Positions 7,652 to 14,225 of a stretch of 31,882 nucleotides of DNA are shown piece by piece. The notes under the pieces are model-generated. The model was not told the DNA's origin. It did not search any database and worked only from the letters and a program-made list of their open reading frames with translations. Every line of letters begins with the position of its first letter. The stretch's first letter is position 1. A program made the position numbers and the translations under genes. The stretch lies in the NCBI GenBank assembly GCA_002428085.1, contig DJAA01000003.1, forward strand, positions 56,378 through 88,259, given 5' to 3'. The DNA is from Sulfurimonas sp. UBA6014. GTDB lineage: Bacteria; Campylobacterota; Campylobacteria; Campylobacterales; Sulfurimonadaceae.

Positions 7652-9907
7652 ATGAGAGAGAGCAAAGATTTTTTACGTACAATAGTTGAAGAGGACTTAA
7701 AGTTAGGCAAATATAACGAGATTGTTACAAGATTTCCACCGGAACCCAATGGATTTCCACACATTGGACATGCTAAGTCTATCGCTATAAATTTCGGTAT
7801 CGCTCGCGACTATAATGGTCACTGCAACCTGAGAATGGACGATACCAATCCGACAACAGAAGACACCAAGTACGTCGAGGCTCTTAAAGATGCCGTGCAG
7901 TGGCTTGGATTTGAATGGGGAGATGATGTATATTTTACTTCTGATTACTTCCCTAAGATATACGATTATGCCGTTGAGCTTATCAAAATGGGTAAAGCAT
8001 ACGTTGACTCTCTAGATGAAGAAGAAATAAGAGAATACCGAGGTACCGTAACAGAGGCTGGAAAACGCAGTAAATATGCGCAGCGCAGCGTTGAAGAAAA
8101 TTTAGACCTTTTCCAAAGAATGAAAAACGGTGAGTTTAAAAACGGTGAACACGTTTTAAGAGCTAAAATAGATATGAGTGCAGCCAATATGAAAATGAGA
8201 GACCCTCTTTTGTATCGTATCAGACATGCGCATCATTTCAGAACGGGCGATGGTTGGTGCATTTACCCAATGTACGACTATGCTCACTGCTTGTCTGATT
8301 ATATAGAAGGGGTGACGCATTCCATCTGTACACTGGAGTTTGAAAACAACCGTGATATTTACAACTGGGTGTTAGATGAGCTTGGACTGAAGCTGCCGCG
8401 CCCTTACCAGCATGAGTTTGCACGACTGGGTATCAACTATACGGTCATGAGTAAAAGAAAGCTTTTGGAATTGGTTGATGGTGGACAGGTAAGTGGCTGG
8501 GATGATCCTCGCTTGCCTACGATTGCAGGATATAGAAGAAGAGGTTATACTCCAGAATCTATTTTAAACTTTTGTGATCAAATAGGTATAGCAAAAGCAA
8601 ACTCAATGGTTGATGTTTCACAGCTTGAATTTTGTATAAGAGATGATTTAAATACAAAAGTGCCACGTGTACTCTGTGTGCTTGACCCACTGAAAGTGAC
8701 GATTGAAAATTATGAAGGTCATGAAGAGATAGATGCTCCATACTACCCGCATGATGTACCTAAAGAAGGTTCAAGAAAGATGCCTTTTTCTAAAGAGATT
8801 TATATTGAGCGCGACGACTTTATGGAGAACCCTCCAAAAGACTACTTCCGTCTTACTCCTGAGCAACCCGTACGTCTTAGACATGGTTATATTATCTCTT
8901 ATAAAGAAGTGGTTAAAGATGCTAATGGCAACATCCTAGAGATAAAAGTCAAATATCATCCTGAGTCTAAAAGTGGCTCAGATACGAGTGACATCAAGGT
9001 TAAGAGTGCCATCCAATGGGTAAGCGCTCAAGAAGCTAAACCAATCGAAGTAAGACTGTATGATAGATTATTCTCCTGTGAAGCTCCAGAGGGAATACAA
9101 GATATAAACCCAAATTCTTTACAAGTTATAAAAAATGCTTTTGTTGAACCTGCTGTGATAACAGAGAAACCTGATGAGAGATTTCAGTTTGAAAGACATG
9201 GGTATTTTTATGCTGACCCTGTTGACTCCACTGACGAAAAGCCGGTGTTCAATAAAATTGTCGGTCTCAAAGACTCGTGGACTAAAAAGACAAAAACAAC
9301 TGAGAGTGCACCCAAGCTTCAAGCTAAAAAAATACAGATAGAGGGCGAAGAAACTTCTATGAGTAAAACTCAAAAGACACGGTTTGATAAGTACACTGAT
9401 GAGCTTGGACTAAACAGCGAAATAGCTAATATTCTAGCTCGTGATGAACAGCTTTCATCATTCTATGAAGAAGCTTTATCTCTGCTCAATAGTCCAGTTA
9501 GTATCGCTAATATTGTGGTGAATGAAGTTGCTAGAGAGCTAAAAGAGCAGCAATTAGACCAACTCAAGTTTAGTGCAAAGCAAATAACACAGCTTGTTAA
9601 AATGGTTAATGATGAGACTATTTCAAGCAACATTGCTAAACAAGTATTTGAAGAGATGGCAAAATCTGGAGAAAATCCAACACAAATAGTTGAGACTAAA
9701 GGACTGGTGCAGATAAGTGACCCCTCTAAAATTTTGCCAATCATTGATGAAGTAATTGCAAAAAATCCAGACAACGTGCTCAAGTTTAAAGCAGGCAACA
9801 CTAAACTGCTAGGCTTCTTTGTAGGGCAGGTGCTAAAAGTTACAGACGGAAAAGCAAACCCAACTGTGGTAAATGAACTTGTTGCCGATAAATTGGCGAC
9901 ATGCTAG
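7652..9907 (+). CDS. glnS: Glutaminyl-tRNA synthetase with C-terminal GatB/YqeY domain
   Basis: 751 aa, about 200 longer than E. coli GlnRS. The catalytic core has RFPPEPNGFPHIGHAKSI (HIGH 37-40), MDDTNPTTED, and VMSKRKL with MSK at 266-268. The beta-barrel anticodon-binding domain is visible at about 340-550. After a Lys-rich linker (TKKTKTTESAPK), residues about 580-751 form a GatB-C/YqeY domain, recognisable by SFYEEAL, NIVVNEV, ISSNIAKQVFEEM, FKAGNTKLLGFFVGQVLK and KANPTVVNELV. A YqeY tail on GlnRS is known from Deinococcus radiodurans, where it helps bind tRNA-Gln. GlnRS is uncommon in epsilonproteobacteria, suggesting acquisition by transfer. TAAAAT at 7605-7610 may be its -10. Confidence 0.95.
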   Translation: MRESKDFLRTIVEEDLKLGKYNEIVTRFPPEPNGFPHIGHAKSIAINFGIARDYNGHCNLRMDDTNPTTEDTKYVEALKDAVQWLGFEWGDDVYFTSDYFPKIYDYAVELIKMGKAYVDSLDEEEIREYRGTVTEAGKRSKYAQRSVEENLDLFQRMKNGEFKNGEHVLRAKIDMSAANMKMRDPLLYRIRHAHHFRTGDGWCIYPMYDYAHCLSDYIEGVTHSICTLEFENNRDIYNWVLDELGLKLPRPYQHEFARLGINYTVMSKRKLLELVDGGQVSGWDDPRLPTIAGYRRRGYTPESILNFCDQIGIAKANSMVDVSQLEFCIRDDLNTKVPRVLCVLDPLKVTIENYEGHEEIDAPYYPHDVPKEGSRKMPFSKEIYIERDDFMENPPKDYFRLTPEQPVRLRHGYIISYKEVVKDANGNILEIKVKYHPESKSGSDTSDIKVKSAIQWVSAQEAKPIEVRLYDRLFSCEAPEGIQDINPNSLQVIKNAFVEPAVITEKPDERFQFERHGYFYADPVDSTDEKPVFNKIVGLKDSWTKKTKTTESAPKLQAKKIQIEGEETSMSKTQKTRFDKYTDELGLNSEIANILARDEQLSSFYEEALSLLNSPVSIANIVVNEVARELKEQQLDQLKFSAKQITQLVKMVNDETISSNIAKQVFEEMAKSGENPTQIVETKGLVQISDPSKILPIIDEVIAKNPDNVLKFKAGNTKLLGFFVGQVLKVTDGKANPTVVNELVADKLATC

Positions 9908-10145
9908 GTTAAAACTCGGAGTTTATTGCATAATTCTGGTTCAATGATATTATGTCTAATAGACTCTGGATACTTAAAATAGATGAATTTATGTTTGTCT
10001 TGGCATGCAAAAAAATAACTTAATAATAGAACAGGGTGATTTTAGTAAATTTGATTAAATAATTTCTTTGAAAGTAAAAATATGACCGAAAAGTTGATAT
10101 ATAGAATTCTGAAAGCTGGAGAGTTTTTAAAGTAGGTAGTTATAG

Positions 10146-10220
10146 TGGTGACCCCGAGGAGAATTGAACTCCTGTAACATGGATGAAAACCATGGATCCT
10201 GACCGCTAGACGACGGGGCC
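10146..10220 (-). tRNA. tRNA-Glu (UUC)
   Basis: Reverse strand folds into a full cloverleaf. The acceptor GGCCCCG pairs with CGGGGUC (one G-U). The anticodon stem CAUGG/CCAUG encloses loop UUUUCAU with anticodon UUC, and the T arm AGGAG-UUCAAUU-CUCCU is canonical. The discriminator A and CCA end (10149-10146) are encoded. G1-C72 fits Glu rather than Gln, which usually has U1-A72. A TATAAT lies upstream at 10253-10248. It converges with glnS, with 238 bp between them in which I see no gene. Confidence 0.97.
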
Positions 10221-10311
10221 ACTATCAGTATTATTTCCTGAGCCGAAATTATATATATAATAAACTTAATTAATCATAAAATATGTTTTAGGCTCAAATC
10301 TTTTTTAATTT

Positions 10312-10857
10312 TTACTCGTAAAAACTACGAAGAGCTCTGATGATAACAGCATTTTTAGAAATACTTTCAGCTTTTGCATTTTCATTAACAACTTCATACA
10401 AATCTAATGGTAAAGAGATAGAAAATGTTTTCGTCTCAATTTTTTTCTTCTTAGCAATCATGGCTAAAATACTAGTCAAAAGTTCAATTATTCTTTTTGT
10501 ATCTATTGGTTTTTGTACAAAACTGTTCACGCCAACTTCGATAGATGCAGAGATTTTATCTATGTCATTACTTGCAGAAATAACTATTATAATCTGATTA
10601 GAATCAATCTCGCGGATTTTACGAGAGAGCTCAATGCCATCCATACCCGTCATGATAATATCAACAAAAACAACATCAGGTTTTGTTCTATTGTATACTT
10701 CCAGTGCTTCTAGACCATTAAAACAAGAAGATACATCAGAAAAAAAGTTTTTAAAAGTAGAACTCAACAGTTGGTTTGTTACTTTTTCATCTTCAACCAC
10801 CATGGCTGTTAGCTTTTTTGTTTCGTGTGTCAATTGTACTAAATCTACATTCCCCAT
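10312..10857 (-). CDS. Orphan response regulator with REC domain and ribbon-helix-helix output
   Basis: 181 aa. The receiver domain spans about 15-132 with acidic pair E22/D23, phospho-acceptor Asp66 in VFVDIIMTGMDG, S94 in VISAS and K116 in VQKPID, so all phosphorylation residues are present. After a Lys-rich linker, residues 142-181 (KTFSISLPLDLYEVV...SISKNAVIIRALRSFYE) have the strand-helix-helix pattern of CopG/Arc-type ribbon-helix-helix DNA-binding domains. These bind DNA as dimers through the N-terminal strand. No histidine kinase is adjacent. Upstream, AATACC occurs at 10862-10867 and 10889-10894, which might be direct-repeat binding sites for autoregulation. The start has AAAAGG 8 nt upstream. 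The output-domain call rests on pattern reading only. Confidence 0.85.
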   Translation of the reverse strand: MGNVDLVQLTHETKKLTAMVVEDEKVTNQLLSSTFKNFFSDVSSCFNGLEALEVYNRTKPDVVFVDIIMTGMDGIELSRKIREIDSNQIIIVISASNDIDKISASIEVGVNSFVQKPIDTKRIIELLTSILAMIAKKKKIETKTFSISLPLDLYEVVNENAKAESISKNAVIIRALRSFYE

Positions 10858-11001
10858 AATAAATACCTTTTATTCAATTTTATGAAATAATACCGACTTT
10901 TTGGTAACAAATGAAATAGGTAAATGGCTAAATATGGACGAATATTACTAGAATAGGCTTCTTTTAAAATAAAAAAATGTTAAAAGTAATTATTATTTTT
11001 A

Positions 11002-11211
11002 TTAGTTACTAAATTTTTTGAAATTTTCAAGCCAATGTATATCAGATTCTTTTGCATTTTCTTTTTGAATAAGGAGCGTATCTATAATATTTACAAGTGT
11101 ATTATTATCCATAAATTCTAAAAGAGCAGGGTCTATCACTGTTGTAGATTTCGTATCATAATTATTTAAAAGATTTTGAATATCCTCGATTAACTCTCTC
11201 TTACTACTCAT
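11002..11211 (-). CDS. Small hypothetical protein
   Basis: 69 aa if started at ATG 11211-11209, which has AGAGGAA about 6 nt upstream. An upstream in-frame ATG at 11244 would add 11 residues (MIERKIMRGIV) and lacks such a site. The sequence is acidic, predicted helical and soluble: SKRELIEDIQNLLNNYD, then a segment ending LLEFMDNNTLVNIIDTLL and a tail WLENFKKFSN. No recognised domain. It lies upstream of the response regulator on the same strand, with 144 bp between them, so a shared function is possible but not shown. An AT-rich hairpin-like run follows it at about 10980-11005. Confidence 0.6.
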   Translation of the reverse strand: MSSKRELIEDIQNLLNNYDTKSTTVIDPALLEFMDNNTLVNIIDTLLIQKENAKESDIHWLENFKKFSN

Positions 11212-11485
11212 GACTATTCCTCTCATTATTTTTCTCTCAATCATAAAGGCATGAAGCTTTCAGCACCAATAAATAAAGATTCAAATTATATAATAGAAAA
11301 ATTAAAGAGGAGCTACAATCAAACTTCTATAACTAAGATCAGTTTAATAATTTGGAAGTACAACTTCAAGTCGTACCTATAACGGCATCAAATCCAAAAA
11401 AAACTCTTATTGGTTAACATAATGTAAATTCTATTAAAAACAGCATGGTCACTCTCAGGTGTCATTCGTATCAAGAATTTTTTGC

Positions 11486-11491
11486 TATAAT
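11486..11491 (+). promoter_or_regulatory. Putative -10 element for the degenerate GGDEF gene
   Basis: TATAAT in the context TTTTTTGCTATAATAAAAC, 43 nt before the ATG at 11535. A GAGGAG ribosome binding site precedes that start. No good -35 is visible, which is normal for this group. Confidence 0.5.
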
Positions 11492-11534
11492 AAAACAAAC
11501 AATTATACAAGCAACCTGATTGAGGAGTTAACTT

Positions 11535-12134
11535 ATGTTTGGATTTGAAAACTTTGGATATTTCTTTTATCTAATGATATCTTTATTAATTTTTCTTTTT
11601 GTGCTATCGGTTACTTTTATCTATCTTTACATACAAAAAACAAAAGAGATTCGCAAATATAAAGCGAATGAATCAGCATTGATACAGGGAGCCTATTTCG
11701 ACCCAATTACAAAGTTGCCAAATAAATTAAATATCGATACGGTTATTAAAGAGCAAATTGTACGCTGTACAAGACGGAATAAATCCTTTTTTACTGCAAT
11801 TATAAAAATTGATAGTTTACATGAGGTATACAATCACTCTGTAGAACAAGAAATTGTTATTGAAGTAGCAAAACGTTTATTAGAAATCGTGCGCACGGAG
11901 GATTTAGTCGGTTATATTTTAGATGGTAGTTTTGTTATTGTATTTAACGAATATCTTGAAGAAACCAATATACAGACCGTTCTTAGAAGAGTAAATAATT
12001 TATTGAAGAAAGAGTTATTAATTGATGATAAAGCCCATAAAATAAAAGTATCAATGGGACTCGCTAAATATCCAGATAATGGTCAAAATTCTCATGAAAT
12101 TATTAAGTACGCACTTTTAAATCGAAAACAATAA
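11535..12134 (+). CDS. Membrane-anchored degenerate GGDEF-domain protein
   Basis: 199 aa. One N-terminal transmembrane helix (about 7-33), a short linker, then a GGDEF fold from about 50 to 199. DPITKLPNKL (56-65) corresponds to the D.LT.LPNR entry motif, and KVSMGLAKYPDNG to the late SxGia.yp.dg motif. The active-site GGDEF position reads LDGSF (129-133), and the first metal-ligand aspartate of the D-x-D motif is Lys91. It is therefore unlikely to make cyclic-di-GMP and may act as a nucleotide sensor, a scaffold or a decaying gene. No partner domain is attached. It lies just upstream of an integrase remnant in an accessory-looking stretch. Confidence 0.85.
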   Translation: MFGFENFGYFFYLMISLLIFLFVLSVTFIYLYIQKTKEIRKYKANESALIQGAYFDPITKLPNKLNIDTVIKEQIVRCTRRNKSFFTAIIKIDSLHEVYNHSVEQEIVIEVAKRLLEIVRTEDLVGYILDGSFVIVFNEYLEETNIQTVLRRVNNLLKKELLIDDKAHKIKVSMGLAKYPDNGQNSHEIIKYALLNRKQ

Positions 12135-12145
12135 AAGAGCTATAA

Positions 12146-12415
12146 CACCCTCTACAAACACCCTACTCTTTAAAATTCTATAAACAAGTACTTTCAAGCA
12201 TTAGACATACATTTGCAACATTAATGTCAAGAGAAAATGTAAGTCAGTATTATAACGAGTTAGCGGGTCTTCTTAGCCATTCTAGCCCAAAAGTAATCCT
12301 AGAATACTATACAAGTATAATTCAGTCTAAAAATATTGATTTAGGTGCTAATTTTTTACTTTTTGGGCACAATAGAGACACAATAAAAAAAGAAGAAGAC
12401 TCAAAATCCCTATAA
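12146..12415 (+). pseudogene. C-terminal remnant of a tyrosine recombinase/integrase
   Basis: A frame open from just after a stop at 12143 to a stop at 12413-12415 gives 89 codons with no upstream start. It contains SSIRHTFATLM followed by LAGLLSHSSPKVILEYY. This is the box II pattern of tyrosine recombinases: Arg of RHTFAT, the LGH-like LSH histidine, and the catalytic Tyr in EYY. The usual His three residues before the Arg is Ser, and the N-terminal and core-binding domains are missing. An ATG at 12224 would give a 63-aa peptide, but with no ribosome binding site it is probably not a gene. It ends 19 bp from the 3' end of rnpB. Confidence 0.75.
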
Positions 12416-12434
12416 ATAGGCACTTTAAAGAGTT

Positions 12435-12755
12435 AGGTACAACTATAAGCCGAGTTTTGTTTTGATAGTATTAATCTACTATGTTATTTGCATAACATCT
12501 CTAGCGAAACAGTAGCGATGTAAGACGCTGACCATCTGTTTCTTGCTGCCATGTTGGGTTTTCAAGCTCTCTATATTACTATAGACACTGGTGGTCTCTT
12601 ACACGCACCTTTTCACCTTTACTACCATAAATGATAGAAGTCTAATCTCTGTTGCACTTTCCCTCGCATTACTACGGCCATTCGTTAAATGGAACACTGT
12701 CTTACAGCAGCTCGGACTTTCCTCTTGAATAAACAAGTCACTATCTGTTGTACCT
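12435..12755 (-). ncRNA. rnpB: RNase P RNA
   Basis: The reverse strand carries the bacterial RNase P RNA signatures in order: GAGGAAAGTCCGAGCT near the 5' end, GAGGGAAAGTGCAACAGAGA, GGTGAAAAGGTGCGTGTAAG with AGACCACCAG, AGCTTGAAAACCC, and AACTCGGCTTATAG near the 3' end. The P1 helix is perfect: AGGTACAAC at 12755-12747 pairs with GTTGTACCT at 12443-12435, which sets the ends. Length is about 321 nt, typical of type A. The product is the catalytic RNA that matures tRNA 5' ends. Exact ends may differ by one or two bases. Confidence 0.95.
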
Positions 12756-12760
12756 ATGAA

Positions 12761-12788
12761 ATTGTACTTAAAATTTCTTTATTATCAA
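12761..12788 (-). promoter_or_regulatory. rnpB promoter
   Basis: On the reverse strand TTGATA (12788-12783), a 16-bp spacer and TACAAT (12766-12761) precede the rnpB 5' end by about 6 nt. A clear -35 is unusual for this AT-rich group and fits a highly expressed stable RNA. Confidence 0.7.
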
Positions 12789-12802
12789 TACTTAGTATTA
12801 TA

Positions 12803-12912
12803 TGAACACTTGTTCATATTTTAAATTAGTCGAATGAACAAGTGTTCATATAACACTAAGCTTATATTAACACTTGTTCATATATAATTTTTTCGATATT
12901 AACAAGCGTTCA
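12803..12912. repeat. Array of four palindromic operators with exact 32-bp period upstream of tetR
   Basis: Four 14-bp inverted repeats start at 12803, 12835, 12867 and 12899: TGAACACTTGTTCA, TGAACAAGTGTTCA, TTAACACTTGTTCA and TTAACAAGCGTTCA. Successive starts are each 32 bp apart, about three helical turns, so bound dimers would line up on one face. The central base pairs alternate CT and AG or its variant. A TATAAT at 12883-12888, the likely tetR -10, lies between sites 3 and 4. The array is therefore well placed for TetR autorepression, while site 1 lies just upstream of the rnpB -35. Confidence 0.85.
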
Positions 12913-12935
12913 TATATGCTTAAGAGGGGTAAGAA

Positions 12936-13553
12936 ATGACGGAAAATACGACAGATAGTAAAAAAACTGGAACAAAACAAAAGATTCTAAAAGTTGCTAC
13001 TTCTTTGTTTTGTGAGCTTGGTTATAACGGTGCTAGCATACGAAAAATAGCTTCTCAAGTGGGCATAAGAGAGAGTGCAATATATAATCACTATAAAAAT
13101 AAAGAAGAGATATTTCTTGAGGTGTCTAAAGAGATTTTTTCATCACCCTTCTCTACTGAAGATAATGATGTTAGAGAAATGGCGATGAAAGGCAAAGCAT
13201 TTTTAAATAAATTTGTGATGCAATACAAGCTTCTTACATTTGATAAAAACAACGAAAATATGTTCAGGCTACTCATGATAGAGCTTTTACAAAACGCAGA
13301 GCTTAGAGAGCAGTTTATGACTCATTTTCACGATAAAAATATAAAAGTTTTATCTGAGGGATTTTTTATTATGATGCAAAATGATCTTATTCGCTCTCAA
13401 GACCCAATGGTGATATCATACGAGTTTTTATCTACTCTTTTTTATATTCGACTTCAAGTAACCCTCTTACGATTTGATGCTAAGTCGACTAATCATCTCT
13501 CAACAATGTTTGAAAAACATCTGGAATTTTTCTGGGAAAGTATTAAGATTTAG
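12936..13553 (+). CDS. TetR family transcriptional regulator
   Basis: 205 aa. The N-terminal helix-turn-helix (about 14-62) has the TetR pattern KQKILKVATSLFCELGYNGA, SIRKIASQVGIRESAIYNHY and KNKEEIFLEV. The C-terminal helical region is a ligand-binding and dimerisation domain of unknown specificity. The start has AGGGG 9 nt upstream. No efflux pump or enzyme gene is adjacent: rnpB diverges upstream and oorC converges downstream, so its targets other than itself must lie elsewhere. Four 32-bp-phased palindromes upstream are probably its operators. Family call is firm; ligand unknown. Confidence 0.93.
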   Translation: MTENTTDSKKTGTKQKILKVATSLFCELGYNGASIRKIASQVGIRESAIYNHYKNKEEIFLEVSKEIFSSPFSTEDNDVREMAMKGKAFLNKFVMQYKLLTFDKNNENMFRLLMIELLQNAELREQFMTHFHDKNIKVLSEGFFIMMQNDLIRSQDPMVISYEFLSTLFYIRLQVTLLRFDAKSTNHLSTMFEKHLEFFWESIKI

Positions 13554-13560
13554 AGATGCA

Positions 13561-13599
13561 TTTAATACTATAAAATATCTAATATTTTATAGTATTAAA
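13561..13599. terminator. Perfect 18-bp inverted repeat after tetR
   Basis: TTTAATACTATAAAATAT (13561-13578) and its exact reverse complement (13582-13599) flank a CTA loop, 7 bp after the tetR stop. It may terminate tetR. The stem is almost pure A-T and lacks a following T run, so it could instead be a transcript-stabilising hairpin or a protein site. Confidence 0.5.
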
Positions 13600-13608
13600 G
13601 TTAAAGTT

Positions 13609-13643
13609 AAAAAAAAAGACAACCTCTATTGAGATTGTCTTTT
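13609..13643 (-). terminator. Rho-independent terminator of the mdh-oorC cluster
   Basis: In the leftward RNA the stem GACAAUCUC/GAGGUUGUC (one U-G) has loop AAUA and A-U flanks, followed by nine U residues. It lies 14 nt past the oorC stop. Confidence 0.85.
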
Positions 13644-13656
13644 GCATGAAAAAAAA

Positions 13657-14214
13657 CTATAAGCCCATCGCCTCATTAGCATATTTTTCACCCAATTCGT
13701 ATGCTTTAATATTTGCAGCATGAACTTTTTCAGGAACCTTAGAAAGCATTGTTTTTACAAGAACATCTTTTTCTAGGGCTTTTTGCATAGTATTAGCAAT
13801 CGCAAGAGCAACTACAGATTGAGTAATAACATTACCAACCTCTTCTTTTGCAATAGTAATAATAGGAATTTCATAAATTTTCCATTTATTTCTATCTTCA
13901 TCTGTTGGATGAACAAGATTTGGATCAACTACAATCGTCCCGCCCAAAGTTACCCCATTCTTAAAAGAGTTATAACTTACCTGAGCAACAGAGAGCATAA
14001 AATCAATCTCACCATCATTTGCATATGGATAAAATATTTCATTATCATCCAAAGTAATATCAACGACAGTTGGACCACCACGTACTTGTGATGTATATGT
14101 TGCTGTTTTTAAGCCATGACCGCCAGTTTTAATTTTTGCAGCTGCAAAAATTTCCCCTGCTAGAAGAACACCTTGCCCACCAACACCTGTAAATCTCATT
14201 AAATTTCTAGCCAT
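13657..14214 (-). CDS. oorC: 2-oxoglutarate:acceptor oxidoreductase, gamma subunit
   Basis: 185 aa, pyruvate/2-oxoacid ferredoxin oxidoreductase gamma-type domain: GVGGQGV near 10-16, the typical QVRGG segment (ATYTSQVRGGPTVVDITL) and a C-terminal helical region. With OorA, B and D it forms the cytoplasmic complex converting 2-oxoglutarate and CoA to succinyl-CoA and CO2, or the reverse carboxylation in reductive TCA organisms, using ferredoxin or flavodoxin. Last gene of the cluster, 11 bp after oorB and 14 nt before a strong terminator. The order D-A-B-C is the one known from Helicobacter and Campylobacter. Confidence 0.95.
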   Translation of the reverse strand: MARNLMRFTGVGGQGVLLAGEIFAAAKIKTGGHGLKTATYTSQVRGGPTVVDITLDDNEIFYPYANDGEIDFMLSVAQVSYNSFKNGVTLGGTIVVDPNLVHPTDEDRNKWKIYEIPIITIAKEEVGNVITQSVVALAIANTMQKALEKDVLVKTMLSKVPEKVHAANIKAYELGEKYANEAMGL

Positions 14215-14225
14215 TGTGTGTTTCC

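Noticed and set aside
8238..9373. Several leftward open frames of 60-85 codons within glnS
   Set aside because: They have no motifs and are explained as antisense shadows of glnS.
9914..9928. AAACTC-G-GAGTTT after glnS as a terminator
   Set aside because: The loop would be a single base and no T run follows.
12224..12415. A 63-aa independent protein gene
   Set aside because: No ribosome binding site precedes the ATG, and the frame continues upstream with the RHTFAT recombinase motif, so it is a remnant.
12435..12755. Possible tmRNA (ssrA) or rRNA fragment
   Set aside because: The signatures and the perfect P1 pairing are those of RNase P RNA, and no tRNA-like ends or tag reading frame are present.
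12803..12912. Regularly spaced repeats resembling a short CRISPR array
   Set aside because: The repeats are 14-bp palindromes with 18-bp AT-rich gaps, lie in a promoter region, and there are no cas genes; an operator array explains them better.
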